Shown here piece by piece: positions 7,870-15,991 of a stretch of 40,141 nucleotides of DNA. The stretch comes from UMGS1071 sp045638545. GTDB taxonomy: Bacteria > Bacillota > Clostridia > Oscillospirales > Acutalibacteraceae. The notes beneath the pieces were generated by a model. That model saw only the letters and a list, made by a program, of their open reading frames with translations. It made no database searches and had not been told where the DNA came from. Within the stretch, counting starts at the first letter, position 1. Each line of letters begins with the position of its first letter. Position numbers and translations under genes: made by a program. The stretch lies in the NCBI GenBank assembly GCA_045638545.1, contig JAZUBL010000034.1, forward strand, positions 1 to 40,141. Direction: 5' to 3'.

Positions 7870-8247
7870 TTATTTTGCCAGCTTGTGTGCCTTGATCTCT
7901 TCAAAGAACATGTTGAACAGGAAGATCTTTACGTTTGCCAGAATTGTAGCCTGGTCTTCTTTGTTCAGTGTTGTGAAGATACCCATTCTTGCATGGCCTT
8001 CCCAGCAGCACTTGCAGCCGGACTTACAGCAGGATGGAATCAGCATGTTGATCTGGCTTGCGTTCTCGAAGTGCTCATAGAGCTCGCCGATTGTTACCTT
8101 GTTGTTGTTTGCAGCGTTCAGCAGATCAACAACAGCCAGGATCAGGTTCTTTTCGTGTGGATCGAGCTCTGCCCAGATTACATCCAGCTGAGTTTCGATT
8201 CTTGGGTTGTTAACGATTTTCTTTTCCATCTGAGAGAAAAAATTCAT
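7870..8247 (-). CDS. Hypothetical protein with a compact cysteine cluster (125 aa)
   Basis: I do not recognise this family. The 125-residue product is predicted to be mostly helical and soluble, with no signal peptide. Its one striking feature is a dense Cys run around residues 78-88 (PSCCKSGCKCCWEGHAR), giving five cysteines and a nearby His in about a dozen residues, as in a metal or Fe-S site. The start at 8247 is chosen because GAGGAG lies about nine bases upstream; a longer reading from 8280 has no ribosome site. It is a single-gene unit with its own terminator. It lies between the hydrogenase operon and the DUF362 iron-sulfur protein, which suggests but does not prove a redox or metal role. 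Confidence 0.75.
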   Translation of the reverse strand: MNFFSQMEKKIVNNPRIETQLDVIWAELDPHEKNLILAVVDLLNAANNNKVTIGELYEHFENASQINMLIPSCCKSGCKCCWEGHARMGIFTTLNKEDQATILANVKIFLFNMFFEEIKAHKLAK

Positions 8248-8416
8248 AGTGGCCACTCCTCTAAAATTAAGATAATTCACCTATATAAGACATTATACTG
8301 GAAAAATCAAGAAAAATCAACGTGGAATTGTTGTTTTTTAGCAGAAGTTGCAATTTTTTTTATAATTATTTTACCAGAATCAATTTTTTTATATTTATCA
8401 AAAACGCAAAATATGC

Positions 8417-8422
8417 TATGAT
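8417..8422 (+). promoter_or_regulatory. Candidate extended -10 promoter of the DUF362 gene
   Basis: TGC-TATGAT forms an extended -10 element about 43 bases before the DUF362 start. The -35 region (TTTATC) is poor. Confidence 0.4.
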
Positions 8423-8464
8423 AAAACTACAAGCTGGGAGTTCCCGGACAGGAGGATACGACGT

Positions 8465-9577
8465 ATGGAAAAAGCAAAAGTTTATTTTACAGATCTGCGC
8501 ACAGAGTCTATGGGAAGAAGTCTGCTGCAGAAGCTGGAAGACCTGATCAAAGCGGCTGGTATTGACCAGATCGATTTTAAAGATAAGTACACTGCAATCA
8601 AACTGCATTTTGGTGAGCCGGGCAACCTGGCATTTCTCCGTCCAAACTATGCGAAAGTTGTTGCAGACGTTGTAAAGGAACTGGGCGGCAAGCCGTTCCT
8701 GACAGACTGCAATACATTATATATCGGCGGCAGAAAAAATGCGCTGGACCACATGGAGTCTGCTTACCTGAATGGTTTCTCTCCATTCTCTACCGGCTGT
8801 CATGTCATTATTGCAGACGGCCTGAAAGGCACGGATGAAGCGCTTGTTCCTGTAGAAGGCGGCGAGTACGTGAAAGAGGCGAAAATCGGCAGAGCAGTAA
8901 TGGATGCGGATGTGTTTATTTCCCTCAACCACTTTAAAGGCCATGAGATGGCAGGTTTTGGCGGTGCACTGAAAAATATCGGTATGGGCTGTGGTTCCCG
9001 CGGCGGCAAAATGGAAATGCACAGTGCCGGCAAGCCTGTAGTGAATGAAGAAAAGTGTGTAGGCTGCGGCAGATGCACCAAGATCTGCGCACATAGTGCA
9101 GCAATTGTGGAAAACCGCAAAGCACGAATCGATCACGATAAGTGCCTGGGCTGCGGCAGATGCATCGGTGTTTGCCCAACAGACGCCGTTTGTGCTGTAT
9201 ACGATATCACCAACACTGTGATGAACAAGAAAATCGCAGAGTACTCCAAAGCTGTACTGGAAGGCAGACCACATTTCCACATCAGCCTTGTGATTGACGT
9301 TTCTCCGTTCTGCGACTGCCACGGTGAAAATGATGCGGCGATCGTACCGGATGTTGGTATGTTTGCATCCTTTGACCCGGTTGCACTTGACGTTGCCTGC
9401 GCAGATGCGGTAAACCGTCAGCCTGCAATTAAAAACAGTCTGCTTGGTGAGCACTGCCACGAATGTGAAGACCACTTTACAGCCATCGGCCCTACAACCG
9501 ACTGGCGCAGCGCTGTGATTCATGCAGAAAAACTTGGCATTGGCACACAGGAATACGAACTGATCACCATTAAATAA
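8465..9577 (+). CDS. DUF362 protein with two [4Fe-4S] ferredoxin motifs
   Basis: This 370-residue protein belongs to the DUF362 family. The N-terminal half has the family's KLHFGEPGN and NHFKGHEMAGFGGALKNIGMG segments. Two ferredoxin motifs follow, CVGCGRCTKIC (near residue 198) and CLGCGRCIGVC (near 227), enough for two [4Fe-4S] clusters. The C-terminal part (FCDCHGENDAAIVPDVG, FDPVALDVACADAV) completes the family fold. Such proteins are common in anaerobes and are presumed electron carriers or oxidoreductases, but no reaction is established. The start has AGGAGG nine bases upstream. It is transcribed alone and is followed by a terminator shared with the convergent flavoprotein gene. Confidence 0.9.
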   Translation: MEKAKVYFTDLRTESMGRSLLQKLEDLIKAAGIDQIDFKDKYTAIKLHFGEPGNLAFLRPNYAKVVADVVKELGGKPFLTDCNTLYIGGRKNALDHMESAYLNGFSPFSTGCHVIIADGLKGTDEALVPVEGGEYVKEAKIGRAVMDADVFISLNHFKGHEMAGFGGALKNIGMGCGSRGGKMEMHSAGKPVVNEEKCVGCGRCTKICAHSAAIVENRKARIDHDKCLGCGRCIGVCPTDAVCAVYDITNTVMNKKIAEYSKAVLEGRPHFHISLVIDVSPFCDCHGENDAAIVPDVGMFASFDPVALDVACADAVNRQPAIKNSLLGEHCHECEDHFTAIGPTTDWRSAVIHAEKLGIGTQEYELITIK

Positions 9578-9594
9578 CGATTATTATAATGAAA

Positions 9595-9625
9595 ACAGCC
9601 GGGGAAAACACCTCGGCTGTTTCTT
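9595..9625. terminator. Convergent terminator between the DUF362 and flavoprotein genes
   Basis: The ten-position stem ACAGCCGGGG / CCTCGGCTGT, with one G-T pair, is flanked by an A-rich left side and TTTCTTC on the right, so it may serve both strands. Confidence 0.65.
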
Positions 9626-9636
9626 CGTCTATGCAG

Positions 9637-10290
9637 TTAATCCCATGCTTCGCCGCACATGGCAGCGCCCAGCTCGTATGCCTGCTGTTTCTCTTTTGGA
9701 AACTCCGTTTCGCGACGTTCTTTTTTAGCAGCCGGATCAAACATGGTCCAGTTATATCTGTCGTAATCATGAACCTGCAATGTGCTGCCGCTGATCATAA
9801 TTTTTGTTGGGCCTACAAAGTTCTGGAAGGTAGTCTGATATCGCTGCAGCATCTGAGTATAACCAAATTGCTCGTACATTTCTTCCGCTACGTTGCTGGT
9901 CATCAGGAGAAGAACCGGAATCTTGCGGTCATTGTAGCTGCCGATTTCTGTTTTATAAGTGATGTACTGGAAAATCAGGCGCTCGTACAATGCACGGAAA
10001 CCAGCGCTGCAGTCACCCAGATAGTTTGGGCTGCCAATAATGAGGCCGTCTGCATTGCGGATAGCTTCCAGTACCGGTGCAAGGCCGTCGTGATAGATGC
10101 ATTTGCCCAGATTTGCCGGCAGTTTGCAGGCAAAACAGGAAGCACAGCCGGTGAATTTTTCCAGTTTGTAAAGGTCAATGACCTGTACTTCTGCGCCGGC
10201 TGATTCCGCACCTTTTGCGGCTTCCCGAACCAGGATGCCGGTATTCCATTCTGTGCGTGGGCTGGTGTTGATTGCAACGATTTTTTTCAT
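9637..10290 (-). CDS. Flavodoxin-fold NAD(P)H-dependent oxidoreductase / iron-sulfur-flavoprotein-like
   Basis: This 217-residue flavoprotein starts with the FMN-binding pattern of the NADPH-dependent FMN reductase/ISF group (KIVAINTSPRTEWNTG) and has the later GSPNYLG loop. Between them lies a Cys motif C-x2-C-x2-C-x8-C (GCASCFACKLPANLGKC, near residue 48), close to the compact [4Fe-4S] motif of archaeal/clostridial iron-sulfur flavoproteins. Its ATG overlaps the stop of the upstream TetR gene (ATGA), so the two are translationally coupled. It probably reduces a quinone, disulfide or xenobiotic under TetR control. The exact substrate is unknown. Confidence 0.85.
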   Translation of the reverse strand: MKKIVAINTSPRTEWNTGILVREAAKGAESAGAEVQVIDLYKLEKFTGCASCFACKLPANLGKCIYHDGLAPVLEAIRNADGLIIGSPNYLGDCSAGFRALYERLIFQYITYKTEIGSYNDRKIPVLLLMTSNVAEEMYEQFGYTQMLQRYQTTFQNFVGPTKIMISGSTLQVHDYDRYNWTMFDPAAKKERRETEFPKEKQQAYELGAAMCGEAWD

Positions 10291-10883
10291 GATTCTGCCT
10301 CCTTTGATATGTACAGCTGTTTTTTATTTAAAATTTCCGCAGGGAAAATCATTGGTACCATAAATTCTACAAAAGCTTCGATCGAAATTTTCGGATCAGC
10401 GATCCATCTGGAAACAGAAGCCAGAATGCCGGCCAGTAAAAACTCAATCAGAAGATCAGTGTGATAATCATCCAATATACCGAACAGCACAACGTAGCGC
10501 TTCAGCAACGGCAGCAGCAGTTCTTTGAACTTTGTACTGAACTGCGGATCACCGTGGTCACTGAACAGTACACTGGAGTACTTATAATGCGTCTGCATTA
10601 ATTGTGCGATCATTCCCATCTGCTGCGAAATATCAAACGTTTCCGAATTCTGCATACAGTCACGGATCACCGCGGCAATGTTCTGCAGCAATTCTTCTTC
10701 AATCTGCCAGAGAAGATCATATGCATCTTTGTAATACAGATAAAAAGTTCCCCGGTTATATCCGGCCAGATCGGTGATTTCTTTGATGGAGATTTTTTCA
10801 ATGGGTTTCTGGCTGTAAAGCTGCCAGAAAGCATCCCGCAGATTTGCTTTGGTCTGCGCTGTAATTTGCGGCTGTTTTTTCAC
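10287..10883 (-). CDS. TetR/AcrR-family transcriptional regulator
   Basis: This is a roughly 198-residue TetR-type repressor. The N-terminal helix-turn-helix is clear (SIKEITDLAGYNRGTFYLYYKDAYDLLWQIEEELL), followed by an all-helical ligand domain of the TetR_C type seen in Firmicutes. I choose GTG at 10883, which has AGGTGG seven bases upstream; the ATG at 10913 lacks a ribosome site and begins beside the dyad at 10920. The 3' end overlaps the flavoprotein start by four bases. It is divergent from an ABC exporter-like ATPase/permease pair and probably controls both directions. Confidence 0.88.
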   Translation of the reverse strand: MKKQPQITAQTKANLRDAFWQLYSQKPIEKISIKEITDLAGYNRGTFYLYYKDAYDLLWQIEEELLQNIAAVIRDCMQNSETFDISQQMGMIAQLMQTHYKYSSVLFSDHGDPQFSTKFKELLLPLLKRYVVLFGILDDYHTDLLIEFLLAGILASVSRWIADPKISIEAFVEFMVPMIFPAEILNKKQLYISKEAES

Positions 10884-10919
10884 AGGAACACCACCTTTTT
10901 CTGCATTTATCATAACACA

Positions 10920-10931
10920 ACAACGTGTTGT
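10920..10931. promoter_or_regulatory. Candidate TetR operator (ACAAC-GT-GTTGT)
   Basis: This 12-bp inverted repeat lies in the divergent region between the TetR gene and the ABC operon, 37 bases upstream of the TetR GTG and about 36 bases upstream of the ABC promoter's -35 box. Confidence 0.5.
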
Positions 10932-10966
10932 ATTCAAGTTTTCAACACTTCGGCAGAAACTGTTGA

Positions 10967-10995
10967 TTGATGGTGTGAATTTCCTGCAGTATACT
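10967..10995 (+). promoter_or_regulatory. Promoter of the ABC ATPase/FtsX operon
   Basis: TTGATG and TATACT are separated by exactly 17 bases, 35 bases before the ATPase start codon. Confidence 0.65.
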
Positions 10996-11029
10996 GAAAA
11001 TAATAGGATAATTGGGTGAGGTGTACAAA

Positions 11030-11731
11030 ATGGCATACATTGAATTCAATCATATCAGCAAAGTGTACCAAACAGGTGAAACGGCCATCAAAGCGCTGGA
11101 TGACGCCAGTTTTTCAGTGGAAAAAGGAGAGCTGGCGGTAATCCTTGGTTCCTCCGGTGCAGGTAAAACAACGGCGCTGAATATTATCGGCGGCATGGAC
11201 GTACCGACATCCGGTGAGCTGATCGTAGACGGCAGCAACGTGACGAAATATAAAAAGAAAGAGTTGGTGGCGTATCGCCGCACCGATATTGGGTTTGTGT
11301 TTCAGTTTTATAATCTGGTGCCAAACCTGACGGCACTGGAGAATGTAGAGCTTGCAGCACAAACCAGTAAAAATGCGCTGAATGCTTCGGAGGTGCTGGA
11401 CAAAGTAGGCCTGCGCGACAGAAAGAAAAATTTTCCGGCGCAGCTTTCTGGCGGTGAACAGCAGCGTGTTTCTATTGCACGTGCTTTTGCCAAAAACCCG
11501 AAGCTGCTGCTCTGTGACGAACCAACCGGTGCGCTGGACTACGATACCGGTAAACAGATCCTCCAGCTGCTGCAGGATACCTGCCGCAAAGAAGGCATTA
11601 CTGTTCTGCTGATTACCCACAACTCGGCAATTGCCCCAATGGCAGATAAAGTGATCCGGTTCCGAAGCGGCAAAGTAATCTCTCAGGAAGTAAACGAACA
11701 TCCAACGCCGATTGCAGAGATTGAGTGGTGA
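11030..11731 (+). CDS. ABC transporter ATP-binding protein (MacB/LolD type)
   Basis: This 233-residue ATPase belongs to the MacB/LolD/FtsE-like group. Walker A is GSSGAGKTT (near residue 40), the Q-loop region is FVFQFYNLVPNLTALENVELA, the signature is LSGGEQQRVSIARAF and Walker B is LLLCDEPTGALD, ending with the H-loop in ITHN. ATG 11030 is chosen because of the GGGTGAGG site just upstream; a TTG at 11012 is in frame but lacks one. The permease starts six bases after its stop. Together they form a type VII (mechanotransmission-like) ABC unit rather than a classical importer. Confidence 0.93.
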   Translation: MAYIEFNHISKVYQTGETAIKALDDASFSVEKGELAVILGSSGAGKTTALNIIGGMDVPTSGELIVDGSNVTKYKKKELVAYRRTDIGFVFQFYNLVPNLTALENVELAAQTSKNALNASEVLDKVGLRDRKKNFPAQLSGGEQQRVSIARAFAKNPKLLLCDEPTGALDYDTGKQILQLLQDTCRKEGITVLLITHNSAIAPMADKVIRFRSGKVISQEVNEHPTPIAEIEW

Positions 11732-11737
11732 TGACTG

Positions 11738-14700
11738 ATGGGTGCATATAGAAAAGATATCTGGAGAACGCTACGGAAAGGAAAACGAAGGTTTTTTTCC
11801 ATCATGCTGATTACGGCCCTCGGCGTTATGATGCTGACGGGATTGCGAGCGGCCTGCACCGACCTTCGCCATTCAGCGGATGCTTTTTATGACCAGCAGA
11901 ATCTTTTCGACGTTTCCGTAATGTCTACCCTTGGCATGACGGAAAGCGACGTGGAGGCACTGCAGAAAGTAGAAGGTATTCTGGCGGCTGAGGGCGGTTA
12001 CAGTGAAACGGTCCGCACAGAAGTTGAGGGCAAAGAGCAGAGTGCAGCAGTAAAAACCTTTACACCGGACGGCATGAATGTGCCGTATGTATTGGAAGGT
12101 GCTCTGCCGGTAAAGAAAAATGAAATTGCTGTTACAAAGAAATATGTCAACGAAACAGGCAAAACCATTGGTGATACGGTAACGATCCGGGAAGAATTTG
12201 ATCCGGATCTGGAAGATGAAACGGCGAACTTTCCAAATACGGAGTTTGTTATTTCTGCTGTTGTAACAGATGTAATGGATATCAACAGTACAGAAGGCGC
12301 GGCTTCTTTCCGCTCTACTGCCACAACAGATCACATCTTCTTTGTAACACCGGAAGCGGTGGACAGCGAAATTTACACAGCTGTCTATCTGACTGTCTCA
12401 GATGCAGCACCGATGCTGTGCTACTCTGACAGCTACGAGGAAAAAATCGATGCTGTGATCCATACCATCGAAACAGAAGTTATGGAGGAGCGAAAGCAGG
12501 CACGTTATGATGAAGTAACAGGCGATGCAAAAGCAAAACTGACCGATGCGGAAAAAGAGCTGGCTGACGGTGAAAAGGAAGCCAGAGCAGAACTGCAGAA
12601 AGCGCGGGATCAGCTGGATGATGCAAAGCAGCAGATCATAGACGGTAAAGCGGAACTGCAGCGCAATCGTGTTACCTTCCAGACAGAAAAAATCAATGGT
12701 CTGCAGCAGCTGCAGGATGCAAAACAACAGCTGGATGACGGCGAGGCAGAACTGAACCGACAGGAAGCTGTTCTGCTGGATGGTCTTGCAGCATATGAAG
12801 CATCTTACCCGGATGCGATTGGGCAGATCGAAGCAGGCGAAGCACAGCTGGCTGCAGAAAAACAGGCGGCAGCACAGCAGTTTGCAGCAGCAGAACAACA
12901 GCTGGCAGATGGCAAAGCACAGCTCGACGGCACAAAAGCACAGCTGGATGCTGGACAGGCTCAGCTTGACCAGGCTAAGCAGCAGCTTGATGCAGCACAG
13001 GCACAGCTGGATGCAGAGCGGACGCAGTTGGAAGCAAACCAGGTTTATCTCCCGCCGGAGCAATATGCACAGGCAATGGAGATGATCCGGCAGAATCAGC
13101 TGGTGCTTACCCAAAGCTATGAACAGCTTGCGGCAGAACAGGCGGCAATGGATGGCTACATGGCGGCTTATCAGGCAGGGCTGAATGAATATAACGCGAA
13201 TTATCAGTCTTATCTGGATGGAAAGGCTTATGCAGAAGCGGAGTTTGCAAAAGCGGAACGGCAGCTTGCAGACGGCAGAAACCAGCTGACAGAAGCAAAA
13301 GCACAGTTGGATGTGGGTTTGGCAGCGATTGCGCAGGCGAAGCAGGAACTGGCAGCAGGCAAAGCAGAACTGCAGACCCAGTGGAACAGCTATGATGTGC
13401 AGATTGCAGAAGCAGAACGCCAGATGGCTGATGCAGAACAGCAGCTGATCGACGCAGAGCGTGAAATTGCCGAAGGTGAAAAAGATTACGCCGAAGGCAA
13501 AGCAGAGGCAGAAAAAGAACTTGCCGATGCCAGAAAGCAGATTGATGACGGCTGGAAAGAACTGGAAGACATTGATGTGCAGTGGTATGTGCAGGATCGA
13601 AACTCCCTCGGCAGTTACAGCGGTGTTCGCAGTGATGCCGGTTCGATTGAAGCCATTGGTACGGTGTTCCCATTTATTTTCCTGCCGGTTGCAATTCTGA
13701 TCAGCCTTACCACCCTGACAAGAATGGTAGAAGAAGATCGCGGTCTGATCGGTACCTACAAGGCCCTTGGTTTTACAGACAGAGAGATTCGGCGTAAGTA
13801 CCTGATCTATGCAGCGGCAGCCTGCCTGTTCGGTGGTATTCTTGGTGATCTGGGCGGTTTTATTCTCCTACCAAAGATCATTCAGATCGTATTCGGTGTT
13901 ATGTATCAGCTGCCGATTTTTGTACTGACGTTCGATTTCCTTTATGGCATTGGCGGTGTGCTGTTATTTGTTCTTGGTATTGTAGGTGCAACGTTCATTT
14001 CCTGCGAGGCAGAACTGAAGCATATGCCGGCAGTGCTGATGCGGCCGAAAGCACCGCGGGCAGGCTCCAGAGTATTCCTGGAATACATCGGCCCTCTTTG
14101 GAAGCATCTTTCCTTTTTAAATAAGGTAACAGCCCGCAATCTGTTCCGCTACAAAAAGCGTCTGTTCATGACGATCATCGGCATTGCCGGCTGTACAGCG
14201 TTGGTGCTGTGCGGCTTTATTATCAAAGACTCCGTAACAGACCTGATGCCGGCCCAGTATGAGCGTGTTTATCAGTATGATCTGATGGCTGTGGCGGATG
14301 ATAATGATAAACTCCTTTCCTATATAAATGAAGAAGAACAAGTTTCTGATTACCGCAATCTGCAGATCAGTTCTGTAGAGCTGATCAATGAAGAAGGTCA
14401 CAAAGAAACGGTGCAGCTGTTTGTGGTGCCGGACGGCATGACCATGGAAGGCTACGTCCATCTGGCAGATACAGAGACAGATGAACTTCTTACGCTGGAT
14501 GATAACAGCGCTGTAGTAACGCTGAATGTTTCCCGTGTTATGAATTTCGGCGCCGGTGATACCATCTCCATGCAGACCATGAAGCTGGAGCAGGGAGAGA
14601 TTCAGGTAAAGGCGCTGATGAAGAACTACATGGGCAATATGGTCTTCATGACGGAAACCTATTACAAAACCATGTTCAGTGATTACGGGCCAAACGGTAT

Positions 14701-15232
14701 TCTGGCAAATCTCAGTGAAGACTGTGCAGACCATGCGCTGTTTGCAGATGAACTGGGACAGAAAGATGGTCTGTTGTCTTCCCTCAGCACAGAAGTGCTG
14801 AAAGAGGAATTTGCAACTGCTTTCTCTCTCATCAACATGGTAGTATATCTGATTATCGCCATGGCTGCAGGTTTGGCATTTCTGGTATTGTTTACCCTGT
14901 CCACAACGAATATTTCGGAACGCAGCAGAGAACTGGCAACCATCAAGGTTCTTGGTTTTTTTGACCGCGAAGTGCATATGTATGTGAACAAGGAAACATT
15001 GATCCTGACCGGTATCGGTATTGCGGCTGGTCTGCCGCTTGGCTATATCCTCGGCAGCCTGCTGACAGTTGTGCTGAATATGCCGAATATTCACTTTGCA
15101 ACGACAGTGAGCCCGTGGAGCTTCCTGATTTCGGCGGCGATTTCCTTTGCATTCGCCATCGGTGTCAACCTGATAACCGATCGTGTACTGGATAAGATCG
15201 ACCCAGTGGAAGCGCTGAAGAGCATAGAATAA
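11738..15232 (+). CDS. FtsX-family ABC permease with long extracytoplasmic coiled coil
   Basis: This 1164-residue permease pairs with the ATPase just upstream. A first membrane helix (about residues 20-37) is followed by a MacB-like periplasmic domain. A very long helical coiled coil then spans about residues 255-615, built of Ala/Gln/Glu/Asp-rich heptads such as QLADGKAQLD and QLDAAQAQLD, with a break near YLPPEQYA. Next come an FtsX core (about 640-770), a further helix near 807-828, a second outer domain (830-1025) and the C-terminal FtsX domain with three helices. The four-helix MacB-like topology suggests mechanical work outside the membrane, for example on lipids, peptides or the cell wall, rather than simple transport. 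Similar coiled-coil permeases are common in Firmicutes but poorly understood. A terminator follows. Confidence 0.9.
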   Translation: MGAYRKDIWRTLRKGKRRFFSIMLITALGVMMLTGLRAACTDLRHSADAFYDQQNLFDVSVMSTLGMTESDVEALQKVEGILAAEGGYSETVRTEVEGKEQSAAVKTFTPDGMNVPYVLEGALPVKKNEIAVTKKYVNETGKTIGDTVTIREEFDPDLEDETANFPNTEFVISAVVTDVMDINSTEGAASFRSTATTDHIFFVTPEAVDSEIYTAVYLTVSDAAPMLCYSDSYEEKIDAVIHTIETEVMEERKQARYDEVTGDAKAKLTDAEKELADGEKEARAELQKARDQLDDAKQQIIDGKAELQRNRVTFQTEKINGLQQLQDAKQQLDDGEAELNRQEAVLLDGLAAYEASYPDAIGQIEAGEAQLAAEKQAAAQQFAAAEQQLADGKAQLDGTKAQLDAGQAQLDQAKQQLDAAQAQLDAERTQLEANQVYLPPEQYAQAMEMIRQNQLVLTQSYEQLAAEQAAMDGYMAAYQAGLNEYNANYQSYLDGKAYAEAEFAKAERQLADGRNQLTEAKAQLDVGLAAIAQAKQELAAGKAELQTQWNSYDVQIAEAERQMADAEQQLIDAEREIAEGEKDYAEGKAEAEKELADARKQIDDGWKELEDIDVQWYVQDRNSLGSYSGVRSDAGSIEAIGTVFPFIFLPVAILISLTTLTRMVEEDRGLIGTYKALGFTDREIRRKYLIYAAAACLFGGILGDLGGFILLPKIIQIVFGVMYQLPIFVLTFDFLYGIGGVLLFVLGIVGATFISCEAELKHMPAVLMRPKAPRAGSRVFLEYIGPLWKHLSFLNKVTARNLFRYKKRLFMTIIGIAGCTALVLCGFIIKDSVTDLMPAQYERVYQYDLMAVADDNDKLLSYINEEEQVSDYRNLQISSVELINEEGHKETVQLFVVPDGMTMEGYVHLADTETDELLTLDDNSAVVTLNVSRVMNFGAGDTISMQTMKLEQGEIQVKALMKNYMGNMVFMTETYYKTMFSDYGPNGILANLSEDCADHALFADELGQKDGLLSSLSTEVLKEEFATAFSLINMVVYLIIAMAAGLAFLVLFTLSTTNISERSRELATIKVLGFFDREVHMYVNKETLILTGIGIAAGLPLGYILGSLLTVVLNMPNIHFATTVSPWSFLISAAISFAFAIGVNLITDRVLDKIDPVEALKSIE

Positions 15233-15241
15233 AGAAAAAGA

Positions 15242-15275
15242 ACTCCTGTATCGTTGATCGATGCGGGAGTTTTTC
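15242..15275 (+). terminator. Terminator of the ABC/FtsX operon
   Basis: A 12-bp stem with some G-T pairs (ACTCCTGTATCG with the following CGATGCGGGAGT) and a short loop is followed by TTTTTC, ten bases after the permease stop. Confidence 0.75.
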
Positions 15276-15284
15276 TATGCAGAT

Positions 15285-15316
15285 AAAAAAGCTGATGCGT
15301 TTGGCATCAGCTTTTT
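15285..15316 (-). terminator. Terminator of the BofC-like gene
   Basis: The perfect 8-bp stem GCTGATGC / GCATCAGC with a 5-base loop has a T run on the minus-strand side (plus-strand A run at 15285-15290). It lies just past the stop at 15316. Confidence 0.8.
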
Positions 15317-15777
15317 CAGCTTCCGTAATCTTCCAGAATGCGGCGCAGGTCCGCTTTGCTGCCGGCAGGGATTCCGGCAGTCAGAGCAGTCTGGTCATCC
15401 TGTGGCAGAGCGGTCACTTCTACATCCAGGATTTCGATCGGATCTTCTGCGGAATCTGCAAAGACACCGATCCTGCCGTTGAAGGTTTTTACGGTGTAAG
15501 TTTGCGTATCTGCAGCAGATTCGGTCGAATTGTCGGAATCCGGGGAGGTTTCAGCGGCTTCTGTGGTGACAGAAGCCGGATTTTCCATGTTTTCTTGACT
15601 TGCTAAAGAATTTGCGGTAGAATAGTTTAGATTACTATGTGGTTCTGAGGCGGGAGCTGTTACAGCACCGCGGTTCTCCTGCGGTATTTCGCGTCCGGTC
15701 AGAAAGAACACGGCTGCGGCAGCTGCAGCGAGCACTGCAAATGCAAGGATAACAGACAGGATGGTATGTGTCTTCAT
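15316..15777 (-). CDS. Membrane-anchored protein with BofC-like C-terminal domain
   Basis: This is a roughly 153-residue protein. An N-terminal hydrophobic segment (about residues 6-27, ILSVILAFAVLAAAAAAVFFL) acts as signal anchor, followed by a Ser/Thr/Glu-rich linker (residues 35-90). The C-terminal globular part (YTVKTFNGRIGVF, then LPQDDQTALTAGI and LRRILEDYGS) resembles the BofC C-terminal domain, seen in a forespore intermembrane regulator of SigK processing and in many uncharacterised clostridial proteins. The start is the ATG at 15777 because GGAG lies nine bases away; ATG 15783 is too close. Sporulation relevance is inferred by family resemblance only. It stands alone, convergent to the permease operon. 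Confidence 0.7.
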   Translation of the reverse strand: MKTHTILSVILAFAVLAAAAAAVFFLTGREIPQENRGAVTAPASEPHSNLNYSTANSLASQENMENPASVTTEAAETSPDSDNSTESAADTQTYTVKTFNGRIGVFADSAEDPIEILDVEVTALPQDDQTALTAGIPAGSKADLRRILEDYGS

Positions 15778-15991
15778 AATCATCAACTCCGTTTATTGGT
15801 AACCACAGTATTCTCTTTGTTTTATGAAATTATTCACCGTTCTGTGCTGTTTTGAGTAAAGAAAGGGAAGAATAAAATTCATAAAGCAGACGTATTTTCT
15901 TCACACTCCAGTTTGAGTGAAAGACTATACTGAGGATTAAGTAAAAACGGCAATATGCTTACAACTTAGAATTAAATTCGAGGTGAACAGA

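Noticed and set aside
10881..10913. ATG 10913 as start of the TetR gene
   Set aside because: It has no ribosome site and would start seven bases from the dyad. GTG 10883 has AGGTGG at good spacing.
15900..15925. Palindrome-like TTCACACTC...GAGTGAA upstream of the PBP
   Set aside because: The arms do not match without a two-base gap, so it is too weak to call an operator.
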